A stretch of DNA of 64,000 nt from CAVUCH01 sp963697705. Its GTDB lineage: Bacteria; Acidobacteriota; Vicinamibacteria; Vicinamibacterales; JAENWD01. Below are positions 1-10,562 of this stretch, piece by piece. Numbering within the stretch: the first letter of the stretch is position 1; every line of letters starts with the position of its first letter. The notes under the pieces are model-generated. The model did not search any database. It saw only the letters and a list, made by a program, of their open reading frames with translations, and was not told the origin of the DNA. Location: assembly GCA_963697705.1 (NCBI GenBank), contig CAVOPA010000017.1, positions 1,054,001 through 1,118,000 on the forward strand. Reading direction: 5' to 3'. The translations under genes and the position numbers were made by a program.

Positions 1-1
1 G

Positions 2-778
2 ACGCCGGACGGACGCGAGGGCTTCCAGACGCTCTTCCTCCGCCGCGGTTACCCGGTGTACCTGATCGATCAGCCTCGCCGCGGCCGGGCGGCCCGCAGC
101 ACGCAGCCGGTGACCATTCCGGTGACGCCGGACGAGCAACTCTGGTTCGGGATCTTCCGGCTGGGCGTCTGGCCCAATCTCTATCCGGGCGTACAGTTTT
201 CGAGGGACCCCACGGCGCTCGATCAATTCTTCCGGCAGATGGTGCCGAACGCGGGACCGTATGATGCCGACGTGAACACGAGCGCGGTGGCGGCGCTGTT
301 CGACAAGATCGGGCCCGGCGTGCTGGTCACGCACTCGCAGAGCGGCGGTCTCGGCTGGCGCACGGCGCTCAAGAGCCAGAACATCCGCGCCATCGTGTCC
401 TTTGAGCCCGGCGGCGACTTCGTGTTCCCGGAGGGTGACGCGCCGCCGCCCGTGACACTCGGGGGCCGCACGGTCACGCCGCGCACCGTGCCGCTCTCGG
501 ACTTCCAGCCGTTCACCAAGATCCCGATCGTCATCTATTACGGCGACAACATCCCCGACGAACCCAGCACCAATCCCGGGCAGGAGCAGTGGCGTGCCTT
601 CCGCGCCATCGCGCGGCAGTGGCGGGACGTCGTGAACAGGCACGGCGGCGACGTGACGCTGGTGGAGTTGCCGGCACTCGGCATCCGCGGCAACACCCAT
701 TTCGCGATGTCCGACTTGAACAACGTCCAGATCGCGGACCTGCTGTCGAAGTTCCTGGCGGACAAGAAACTCGACTGA
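2..778 (+). CDS. alpha/beta hydrolase, 5'-truncated by the window edge
   Basis: The reading frame is open from base 2, so the N-terminus lies outside the window. A GTG at 56 is internal, because the residues before it (TPDGREGFQTLFLRRGYPV) align with the related hydrolase at 5122-6232. The nucleophile elbow is HSQSGG (Ser in the middle), and the likely catalytic His is in GNTHFAMSDLNN near the C-terminus; an acidic residue in the central region would complete the triad. The family is a group of secreted esterase-like hydrolases. It is the first visible gene of a plus-strand run ending at 9504. The substrate is not evident. Family assignment is secure, the exact role unknown. Confidence 0.8.
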   Translation, partial: TPDGREGFQTLFLRRGYPVYLIDQPRRGRAARSTQPVTIPVTPDEQLWFGIFRLGVWPNLYPGVQFSRDPTALDQFFRQMVPNAGPYDADVNTSAVAALFDKIGPGVLVTHSQSGGLGWRTALKSQNIRAIVSFEPGGDFVFPEGDAPPPVTLGGRTVTPRTVPLSDFQPFTKIPIVIYYGDNIPDEPSTNPGQEQWRAFRAIARQWRDVVNRHGGDVTLVELPALGIRGNTHFAMSDLNNVQIADLLSKFLADKKLD

Positions 779-815
779 TCCACCGGCGCGCGGTGCGGGA
801 ACACAGGAGATCGGC

Positions 816-1937
816 ATGGCCAAGGAAGTGATCAACGAAGAGCGGCGGGCATTCCTCGGAACGTCCGCTTTTGTTGTCGTGGGCGCAGTGATGGGAGGTT
901 CGCCCTCGGCGACGCCGACAGGAGCATCGGATCGGGCCGGGAGCGTGAAGATGCCGGCAGTGATCGGCTATCCCAACGCAAAGGGCGTGACAATCGAGCG
1001 GATCACGTATCCGGCGCGGAACCTGGGGACGACGATCGTCGCCAACCTGCTCAAGCCGGCAGGCCTCACTGCGACCGGCCGGTACGCGGCAGTCGTCGTG
1101 ACGCACCCGTTCGGCGGCGTGAAAGAGCAGACCGCGGGACTGTACGCTCAGCACCTCGCCGAGCAAGGCTTCATCGCGCTCGCCTACGATGCCTCATACC
1201 AGGGCGAGAGCGGCGGCGAGCCTCGGCTGACGGAGGTGCCGGCGCAACGGCTCGATGACATCAGCTGCGCAGTCGACTACCTCGTGCAGCACCCGCAGAT
1301 CGATCGCGAGCGCATCGGATCGCTCGGCATCTGCGCCGGCGGCGGCTACGCGCTGTGCCACGCGCAGACCGAGCTGCGTGTGAAGGCGGTGGCCGCGGTC
1401 AGCACCTTCAATCTCGGCGAAGCACGGCGCGAGGGCATGGGCACGATTTCCTACGAAGAGCGCATGAAGCGCTTGAGAGACGCGGCCGACGCGCGTTCGC
1501 GCGAAGCCCGCGGCGAACCCGTGCAGCTAGTGCCTGTCGTGCCGGACGACGCGGCCAGCTTCACGGAGCGAACGTCACAGCTCTACCGCGAAGGGCACGA
1601 CTACTACCGCACGCCTCGGGCGCAGCATCCCAACTCGCCGAACCGGTACGTCTTCTCGAGCCTTCCGCAGCAGATGGCATTCTTCCCATTCGAACAACTC
1701 GACACGATCTCCCCGCGTCCGCTGTTGGTCATCGCGGGCTCCAAGGCCGACACGCTGTTCTGGAGCCAGCAGGTCTATCAGAAAGCCAGGGAGCCGAAGG
1801 AGCTGTTCGTCGTCGAGGGCGCGACGCACATCGATTTGTACGACCGACCGCAGTTCGTCATGCCGGCGGTGGCGAAATTGAAAGAATTCTTTGGGCGCCA
1901 CCTCGCCGCGTCTCGCGGGGTGATACGGCCGGCCTGA
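816..1937 (+). CDS. Secreted alpha/beta hydrolase (dienelactone-hydrolase/YcjY-like)
   Basis: 373 residues. The ATG is preceded by an AGGAGA ribosome-binding site. The N-terminus has a twin-arginine-like stretch (RRAFLGTSAFVVVGAVMGG) followed by a low-complexity linker, suggesting export by Tat. The hydrolase core follows: PFGGVKEQ (oxyanion region), GICAGGGYAL as nucleophile elbow with a Cys-Ala before Gly (the nucleophile could be Cys, as in dienelactone hydrolases), an Asp in GSKADTLFW and a His in GATHIDLYD. The gene sits 38 bp after the first hydrolase and ahead of an aldo-keto reductase, so co-transcription is likely. The substrate is unknown; an ester or lactone is the natural guess. 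Its stop codon lies in the loop of a conserved hairpin repeat. Confidence 0.8.
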   Translation: MAKEVINEERRAFLGTSAFVVVGAVMGGSPSATPTGASDRAGSVKMPAVIGYPNAKGVTIERITYPARNLGTTIVANLLKPAGLTATGRYAAVVVTHPFGGVKEQTAGLYAQHLAEQGFIALAYDASYQGESGGEPRLTEVPAQRLDDISCAVDYLVQHPQIDRERIGSLGICAGGGYALCHAQTELRVKAVAAVSTFNLGEARREGMGTISYEERMKRLRDAADARSREARGEPVQLVPVVPDDAASFTERTSQLYREGHDYYRTPRAQHPNSPNRYVFSSLPQQMAFFPFEQLDTISPRPLLVIAGSKADTLFWSQQVYQKAREPKELFVVEGATHIDLYDRPQFVMPAVAKLKEFFGRHLAASRGVIRPA

Positions 1938-1951
1938 AGACCGGCACTACA
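1928..1951. repeat. Extragenic hairpin repeat, copy 1
   Basis: GCCGGCC, loop TGAA, GACCGGC, followed by ACTACA. It is nearly identical to a copy at 61991-62014. The TGAA loop supplies the stop codon of the preceding hydrolase gene. It may act as a terminator or REP-like element. Confidence 0.6.
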
Positions 1952-2020
1952 CACGGAAACCCGGACCGCCGCACGGCCGGGTGCAGAACTCCTCACGCGA
2001 GAATCGAGAGATCGATCGCA

Positions 2021-3169
2021 ATGGCTGAAGAACGCAGAAACGAACTGGGGCGCCGTGAATTCCTGGGAGCAGCGGGCAGCCTTGCGGCGATGTCACTGCT
2101 CGGCGGGTCGCAGTCAGCCCAGGCAACAGGATCTGGCAGCTCCACCGCAGCCCAGTCGAGCGGGCGGCGAAAGCTGGGGAAGCTCGAAGTGTCCAGCGTC
2201 GGCCTTGGCGTCCAGAACATGAGCCGCACGTACCAGACAACCGTCCCGTACCGGCCGGAGATGCTCAACATCATCCGGACCGCGTTCGAGCGGGGCGTCA
2301 CCTTTTTCGACGCGGCCGAGGCCTACGGTCCTCATGAAGTCGAGCGTATTCTCGGCGAAGGCGTGGCGCCGTTCCGGGACAAGGTGGCCATCACCTCGAA
2401 GTTCGCGTTCGACATCGATTTCGAGACGGGCGCGTTCCGCGGCGGGCTGAACAGCCGACCCGACCACATCAAGTTGGCGGTCGAGGCCATGCTCAAGCGT
2501 CTCCGCACCGATCGCATCGATCTGCTCTACCAGCACCGCGTGGACCCGCAGGTCCCGATCGAGGATGTCGCGGGCGCCATCAAGGACCTGATGGCACAAG
2601 GCAAGGTCCTGCACTGGGGCCTCTCCGAGATGGGGCCCAACACGTTGCGCCGCGCGCATGCGGCGCTGCCCGTCAGCGCCGTGCAGAGCGAGTACTCGAT
2701 GCTGTGGCGTGGGCCTGAGCAACAGGTCCTCGCCATCTGTGAGGAACTCGGCATCGGCTTCGTCCCGTGGAGCCCGCTCGGCGTGGCGTTCCTGACCGGA
2801 GCCATCGACGCGCGCACGCGCTTCGCTGACGGTGACATCCGCAAGGGCGAGTCGCGGTTCTCCCCGGAGAATCTGACCCACAACCTGGCGCTCGTGGACC
2901 TGGTGAAGCAATGGGCCGACCGGAAGCACGCCACGCCGGCCCAGATCGCCCTCGCCTGGCTGCTGGCGCAGAAGCCCTGGATCGTGCCCATCCCTGGCAC
3001 GACACAGATGGCGCACATGATCGAGAACGCGGGTGCGATGACCGTGCAGTTGACGCCGTCCGAGCTGGCCGAACTGAATGCCTCGGTGTCGGCGATCGAG
3101 ATCCAGGGCGCCCGCCTGCCAGACGGCGTGTTGCGAATGTCCGGCGTCGAGGCCCCGCCGAAGAACTGA
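2021..3169 (+). CDS. Tat-exported aldo/keto reductase
   Basis: 382 residues from the ATG at 2021. The N-terminus carries a Tat signal (GRREFLGAAGSLAAMSLLGG). The remaining ~320 residues are a full NAD(P)-dependent aldo-keto reductase barrel: FFDAAEAYGPHEVERILGE (catalytic Asp/Tyr), VAITSKFAF (Lys), LLYQHRVDPQVPIEDVAG (His and strand 4), and the cofactor-binding end IVPIPGTTQMAHMIENAGA. It is closely related to the cytoplasmic reductase at 13354-14340, which lacks a leader. An exported AKR is unusual because the nicotinamide cofactor is cytoplasmic; Tat export would allow folding with cofactor first. The true substrate is not predictable. Confidence 0.88.
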   Translation: MAEERRNELGRREFLGAAGSLAAMSLLGGSQSAQATGSGSSTAAQSSGRRKLGKLEVSSVGLGVQNMSRTYQTTVPYRPEMLNIIRTAFERGVTFFDAAEAYGPHEVERILGEGVAPFRDKVAITSKFAFDIDFETGAFRGGLNSRPDHIKLAVEAMLKRLRTDRIDLLYQHRVDPQVPIEDVAGAIKDLMAQGKVLHWGLSEMGPNTLRRAHAALPVSAVQSEYSMLWRGPEQQVLAICEELGIGFVPWSPLGVAFLTGAIDARTRFADGDIRKGESRFSPENLTHNLALVDLVKQWADRKHATPAQIALAWLLAQKPWIVPIPGTTQMAHMIENAGAMTVQLTPSELAELNASVSAIEIQGARLPDGVLRMSGVEAPPKN

Positions 3170-3402
3170 CGGCGTGCGGCATGGTCCGCGTCACAGTAAC
3201 GGTCACCGCGATCGCTCTGCTCGCTCGCCGCCGGTCGGGCATTTCCGTCGGGGTCAGGCTGGCCAGTCGATTCAGCAGAGCGACCGCTGTTCGTGTTCTT
3301 CGTACGTTCAAACGTTCTTATTACACGACCAACTCTCGAGTGGTGACCAGGTGGATGAAATGCGTCCTGAAGCAGCTCGAGCGATAAGGGGGTGAGGCAG
3401 TC

Positions 3403-5075
<1,673 letters not shown>

Positions 5076-5121
5076 CCGGGTGAGCGGCGGGATCGACGGT
5101 GAGGCTGTCAGGAGACGACGA

Positions 5122-6232
5122 ATGAAGCGTCAGCAGTCCTCGGTATGGTGGCGACAGGTGATCTTCGCGAGTGCCACGGTCGCGGGCGTACTCGGGGCCG
5201 CGGTCGGCGCAGAGGCGCAGGCACTCAAGGACCTGCAGACGCCAGACACGCCGCTGGTGCTGAAGGCACAGGGCAGCTTCTTCGTCGGCGGCGAGAAGGC
5301 CGACGAGACGCAAGTGGAGCTGGGGGGCCTCGGTCCCGGCGGCCACATCACCATCAACCAGATGTACGTGCGGTTCATGGTGCCCCAGGGCGGGGACGGC
5401 AACCTTCCGGTGGTGATGGTTCACGGCGCGACCCTGACCGGCAAGTCGTGGGAGACCACGCCGGACGGTCGCATCGGGTGGGACGAATACTTCGTGCGCA
5501 AGGGCCATCCCGTCTACGTCCCGGACCAGGTGGGGCGCGGGCGCTCGGGTTTCAACCAGGCGGTCTTCAACAACGTGCGCGCGGGTACCGTGCCGGCGGC
5601 GAACCAGCCCGCCATGTTTCGATTCAGCGACGAGGTCGTCTGGCCGAACTTCCGCTTCGGATCGACACCCGGGGCGCCGTATCCGGACAGCCAGTTCCCG
5701 GTGTCTGCCGTGGACGAACTGTCGAAGCAAGGCGTGCCCGACGTGAGTCGGCTCCCTCCCCACACCGAACCCCACGTTCAGGGCGTTGTCGGACCTGGCC
5801 ACGCGGCTGAATGGCGCGGTGGTGATGGGCCACTCGCAATCCGGACCGTTTCCCCTCGAGACCGCGCTGCTGGCGCCCACCGCGACGAAGGGGCTCGTGC
5901 TCGTCGAGCCAGGCCGCTGTCCGGACACGTACACCGACGAGCAGATCAAAACCCTGGCGACGGTGCCGATCCTGGTCGTCTTCGGTGATCACCGTGACAC
6001 GCCGACCGGCATCTCAACGCGGCCGTCGTGGCAGCTCTCGTTCGACGGCTGTCAGGCGCTCATCGCTCGCGTCAAGGCCGCTGGCGGGGATGCGCAGATG
6101 CTCGGCCCCGCCGAAACCGGCATTCGTGGCAACAGCCACATGATCATGCAGGACAAGAACTACCTGCAGATCGCCGATCTGATCCTCCAGTGGATCGATC
6201 AACACGTCAGCAAGCGGAAGGCAGCGAAATGA
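5122..6232 (+). CDS. Secreted alpha/beta hydrolase with one +1 frameshift
   Basis: ATG at 5122, then a signal peptide (VIFASATVAGVLGAAVGAEA). The protein keeps the same plan as the hydrolase at the window start: PVVMVHGATLTGKSWETTPD, PVYVPDQVGRGRSGF, nucleophile elbow GHSQSGPFPLETALL, and the terminal His region GIRGNSHMIMQDKNYLQIADL. One extra base at about 5748 (AGTCGG where AGCGG restores the frame) splits it between residues ~209 and ~210; beyond it the sequence runs in the next frame to 6232. The gene overlaps the following dehydrogenase by ATGA (6229-6232), which implies translational coupling and an operon. Likely a paralogue of the first gene, substrate unknown. Confidence 0.82.
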
Positions 6233-8212
6233 AGGGTGTCGTGGCCGCGACGAGCGCTCTGTTGCTGGGCGCCACATTCATGGGCCTGTTCGCTGCGCAG
6301 CCCACACAGCGGCTCGCGCTGGAACTGGTGGACTACGCCGCGCTCCCGGTGACGGCGGACAACACGAACGAGAACACGCGTGCGCAGCTGGCTCGGGTCA
6401 ATTACCTGCGAGACGAACCTGGCGGCCGTCGTTTCTTCGTCAACGACCTCAATGGCCCGCTCTACATCCTCGACAAGCAAACCAAGGCCGTCACGACCTA
6501 TCTCGACTTCAACGGCGCGGGTGGACGCGCGGGACTGTTCCCGAGATTCACCTTCGAGCGGAATTTCGCGACTGGTCTGACGAATTTCCTCTTCGATCCC
6601 GACTACACGCGCAGCGGCGTGTTCTACACGCTCCACATGGAGGATCCGGCAATTGCGGGGCCCGCGGCACCTAAGGCCGACGTCGTGTACCGGGCTCGAT
6701 CTCTCCGGCTACACGGTCTCGCCCGCGGTGCCCACACCGACCGTGGACGGCCGGATCGAGCGCGAGGTCGTGTTAATCGAGTGGAAGGACCGGAACACGG
6801 CGAACACCACCTTCGAGGGCACGGCACGCGAGCTGCTCCGCGTCCAGCACCCGCTTCCGCAGCATCCGCTGGGCGAGATGACGTTCAACCCGGTGGCCCG
6901 CCCCGGCGATGCCGACTGGCGGGTCATGTACCTCGGGGCTGGAGACTCGGGTTCCGGCGAGCAACGCGACAGCCGCCGCCTGAACCCGCAGCGACTCGAC
7001 ACGCTCGTCGGCAAGATCCTCCGCATCGTTCCCGACCTTCGCGAGCACACGAGCACGAGCACGGTCAGCGAGAATGGGCGCTACCGCACCCCGAACGATA
7101 ATCCGTTCTCGACGGTGCAGGGAGCGCGCAAGGAAATTTGGGCGTACGGCTTGCGGAATCCTCATCGGCTGACCTGGGACGTGGACCCGGCCCGGCCAAG
7201 TGCGCCCACGTTGCTGGCGTTCAATATCGGGCTGGTCACGTGGGAGACGGTCGTGATCGTCCGCAAGGGGGCGAACTACGGCTATCCACTGCGTGAGGGG
7301 ACGCAAAGCATGTCGTCCTCGAACGGGATGGGCCCACTGCCCGACGAGGACACGATTCCAGTGCAGATCTCGGACACCGTAGTACGCGGCACGGTCACGC
7401 CCACGTACCCCGTGATCGAGTACCCCCACACTCTAGAAGCGGGTGGCGATGCCATCGCCAACGGCTTCGTGTACCGCGGCACCCTGATCCCGGCGCTCAG
7501 GGACAAACTCGTCTTCGGCGACATCACCACCGGCCGGATCTGGTACGCCGATCGTGCCGACGTGCTTGCGGCCGACGACGGCACCGCGACGACCCTCGCA
7601 CCGATTCACGAGATGGTCGCCGGCCTGCGTCGACTCACCGAAGACAGATACCGCGACCGCGGCGGGAAGGGACAAGCGCTTCCCGGGATGGCAGCGGTCG
7701 CCGGCCGGGGCCGCGTGGACCTGCGGTTTGCGGTCGACGACGAGGGCGAGCTCTACATCCTGACCAAGAGCGACGGCATGATCAGGAAGGTGGTAGGTGC
7801 CCGAGCGGCGACTGCTCCCGAGCCCACTGCGGCAGTTCCCCCTCCGGGCACACCTCAGGCCGCTACCGGCGAGCCAGCCCCCAACCTCGAGAATCCCGTG
7901 GCATCCACGGCCCAGTCGATCGCGGCCGGGCAGCGGGCGTATGACGCCAACTGCGCCGTCTGTCACGGCCCCCTCGCTCAAGGGGCGGTCAAGGCCGGAA
8001 TGACGATCTCCATCATCGAAGAGCAGCGAGGCAAGCAGCCGCCGGACCTCACGGATGATCAATGGGATCACGGCTCCCGCGATGGCGATATCTTCGCCGT
8101 CATCAAGCGAGGGCTGCCCCCCACCATGATGCCTGGATACGTTGGGCGCATCCCTGACGATGACATCTGGAGCATCGTCAACTACCTTCGCACGCTCCAG
8201 CGGAAGAGATAG
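6229..8212 (+). CDS. PQQ-type sugar dehydrogenase fused to cytochrome c, one +1 frameshift
   Basis: About 660 residues once a single extra base at 6685-6688 is removed. The start ATG overlaps the previous stop (ATGA). A signal peptide (SALLLGATFMGLFAAQP) is followed by a glucose/sorbosone-dehydrogenase-type beta propeller (FLFDPDYTRSGVFYTLHME, GEMTFNPVARPGDADWRVMYLG, ARKEIWAYGLRNPHRLTWD, NGFVYRGTLIPALRDKLVFGD). The last ~100 residues form a monohaem c-type cytochrome with NCAVCHGP and a downstream MMPGYVGRIPDDDIWSIV that supplies the axial Met. The role would be periplasmic oxidation of a sugar or alcohol with electrons passed internally from PQQ to haem. The PQQ requirement is inferred from family, not seen. 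Confidence 0.85.
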
Positions 8213-8258
8213 GTGAGATCGCCGGTTCATGAAGTCGAACGCACAGCAGGAGTGAGGG

Positions 8259-9504
8259 ATGATCCGAGTCACTGCAGCCGCCACCGCAATCACCCTGCTC
8301 GCCGCTGCGTCTGTTGATGCTCAGTCGCTGATCATCTCGCGCGGCGGCTCACGGCCCGTCCGGCCCGCGCCAAAGCAGAACTTCACCGGCAGCGCGCAGG
8401 TCGAGATGCTGTTCGAGGCGCGCGATCCCTCTCACGCGAGTGGTGGGACGGTCACCTTCGAGCCCGGTGCCCGCACGGCCTGGCACACCCATCCGAGGGG
8501 ACAGATCCTGATCGTCACGGCCGGGGTCGGCCGCGTCCAGCGATGGGGTGACCCCATCGAGGACATCCGAGCCGGAGACGTCGTCCGGATCCCCGCCGGT
8601 CAGAAGCACTGGCACGGGGCGTCGCCGCAGGCGTCGATGACGCACATTGCCATCACCGAGCATCGCGACGGCACAACCGTCCAGTGGTTGGAAGCCGTCA
8701 GCGACGAGCAATACAACGGTGCGGCCGGTCGGGAAGGACGCTCGGGTGTGATCGTTCCGCTTCAGCCCTCATCCGAACAGACGTCCCCTTCGTCGAGTCC
8801 GTCGCCGCAATCCACCCGACCGTCGGGACCGCTGCAACAGAAGATCGCGCCGGGCATGGCGGCGCTCACCGACGATGTGCTGTACGGCGACGTGTGGAAC
8901 CGTCCCGAGTTGTCGCAGCGGGACCGCAGCCTGGTGACCATCACGGCTTTGATCGCGATGGGGAAGACGGCGCCGCTGGCCGGCCACCTGGGTCGGGCGC
9001 TCGACAACGGGGTACAGCCCGGCGAAGCGTCCGGCCTCCTGGCGCACCTGGCCATCTACTGCGGCTGGCCCAGCGCAGTCGCGGCGCTCGAGGCGTACGA
9101 CCAGGTGTACACCGCGCGCAAGATCGACACCGGAGCGCTGAGTGCCGTGGGCCCGCGACTGCCAGCGCCGGCCTCGGAGGCCGCAGCGGGCCGGCGCGGC
9201 GAATCAAGGTCTGGCGGCCGTCGCGCCGAAGTTCGTGCAGCTCACCAACGACGTGGTGTTCGAGGACCTGTGGCGACGCTCCGACCTGACGCCGCGAGAT
9301 CGGAGCCTGGTCACCATCGTCGCCCTCGCCGCGATGGGCGATGACGAGCAGTTCGAGTTCTACCTGCGCCGGGGGACCGAGAGCGGTCTGACCCGCGCAC
9401 AGATCACGGAGGCGTTGACCCATGTCGCCTTCTACGCCGGCTGGGTCAGGGCGACGAAAGCGATGACCGCGGTCGCGAGGACGCTCGGCAGTAGTCCTGA
9501 ATAA
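8259..9504 (+). CDS. Cupin / double carboxymuconolactone-decarboxylase fusion, one +1 frameshift
   Basis: About 415 residues when one G of the GGG at 9188-9190 is removed. The order is signal peptide (VTAAATAITLLAAASVDAQ), a cupin (FEPGARTAWHTHPRGQILIVTAG, His-His-Glu-type metal site partly replaced by Gln, then IPAGQKHWHGA), a Ser/Pro-rich linker, and two tandem CMD/AhpD-like alpha-helical domains (LYGDVWNRPELSQRDRSLVTI and FEDLWRRSDLTPRDRSLVTI). The CMD copies lack the CxxC of AhpD peroxidases, so a decarboxylase or lactonase-like role is more likely. It closes the hydrolase/dehydrogenase cluster. A secreted cupin-CMD-CMD protein is found in aromatic or organohalide degradation clusters, but the substrate here is not known. 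Confidence 0.85.
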
Positions 9505-10176
9505 CGCGAGGCCCCTTCGCTGACCGGACGCTCTCGACGGACGGCGCGCGCGCCTCGCTCACGCACCGGTCGCCGTCAACCAGGTGATCAACCAGCGCAC
9601 TCACGAGCCCATTCACGGCGCGTCGGCGCGCTCACGCCGATTCGCTGGGGTTGCGTTGTCACCTCCGAGAATCCCGCCTAGCACCTCCAAACCGAGAGTG
9701 AAGTCGCCGCAGCGACAACCTTCTGGCTACTGCCGCAGGCACCGGAGTGCCGTAACTCCGATTATCTCGGTTGTACGCCGTCTCGATGTCGGCGGTCAGT
9801 AGCTGCCGCCGACGGCGGCGAACCATGTGTGGGCCCGCCTCCCTCTCGCTCCTGGCCCTCGCGTCGTCGGCCTGGCGCACGGCGCTGGCCGCAACGGAAA
9901 CCATAGACTTCAGACGCACCCTCGCTCGACAAGAGCCGTACCGGAGCGGCTCCGGTCGTATCCAGCCCTGGGTCGGTTGTTGCGCCGGGCACTCCCTCAC
10001 GCGAGCCCGGCATCCCTGAGCATCGCCTTCAGCCACTCTCGCCTCGCCGCTCAGAGGGACTGATCGCCGCACCCTCCGTCCGCCGCTGAATCTGCCCAAC
10101 GCTCACGACGCGACGTGTCGTCGTGACGCGCACCTCCAATGACCCGTCGAGGTCGACACTCGAATGGGTCGACTTG
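9505..10176. other. Spacer without a recognisable gene
   Basis: About 670 bp between the cupin gene and the PadR gene. Open frames exist on both strands but are short, rich in Arg/Gly and lack a ribosome-binding site or recognisable motif. It separates the catabolic cluster from the PadR-permease pair. Confidence 0.5.
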
Positions 10177-10188
10177 CGGATATATCCG
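10177..10188. promoter_or_regulatory. Palindrome upstream of padR, possible operator
   Basis: CGGATATATCCG is a perfect 12-bp palindrome starting 35 bp upstream of the PadR start codon, next to an AT-rich AGATATAGT stretch that could serve as a -10 region. PadR proteins usually repress their own promoter by binding short palindromes, so autoregulation is inferred. Confidence 0.4.
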
Positions 10189-10211
10189 TACTCAGATATA
10201 GTGCGCAGGTC

Positions 10212-10559
10212 ATGCCCAAGCCTTTGCTGCCTGAGCGGCCGATGGCGCCAGCGGTCTTCCAGATTCTCATCGCGTTGGCCGACCAGCCTCTCCATGGATA
10301 CGGGATCATGCTGGATATCGCTGAGCGCAGCGAAGGCAAGGTCAAGTTGAGCCCCGGCACGCTGTACGGGTCGATCAAGCAGATGCTCGAAGACGCCTGG
10401 ATCGAGGAAGTCCCCAGCCGCGCCACGGCCGACGACGAGCGCCGGCGATACTACCGGCTGACGCGCGAAGGGCGTGAAGCTGCGCGACAGGAGATGGCAC
10501 GCATGTCGGCCCTCCTGAACCATGCGCGACAGACGAGTCTCCGCTCGAATGAAGGATGA
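10212..10559 (+). CDS. PadR-family transcriptional regulator
   Basis: 115 residues from ATG 10212 (MPKPLLPERPMAPAVFQIL). The winged-helix PadR signature is LADQPLHGYGIMLDIAE, then the recognition helix and wing LSPGTLYGSIKQMLEDAWIEE and DDERRRYYRLTREGREAAR. It is the short class that lacks the long C-terminal coiled coil. It lies 3 bp upstream of the ADOP permease, an arrangement typical of Acidobacteriota, so it probably controls that transporter and itself. Confidence 0.92.
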   Translation: MPKPLLPERPMAPAVFQILIALADQPLHGYGIMLDIAERSEGKVKLSPGTLYGSIKQMLEDAWIEEVPSRATADDERRRYYRLTREGREAARQEMARMSALLNHARQTSLRSNEG

Positions 10560-10562
10560 GAC

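Noticed and set aside
2114..3016. Long antisense frames over the aldo-keto reductase, and similar ones over other genes
   Set aside because: Shadow frames typical of high-GC DNA; the opposite strand encodes complete enzyme motifs.
3181..3387. Small ORF starting MVRVTVTVTAIALLA
   Set aside because: The start resembles a signal peptide but the rest is Arg-rich with no motif or ribosome-binding site; at most a remnant.
9659..10099. Minus-strand open frame in the spacer before padR
   Set aside because: Arg/Gly-rich, no recognisable motif, no ribosome-binding site.
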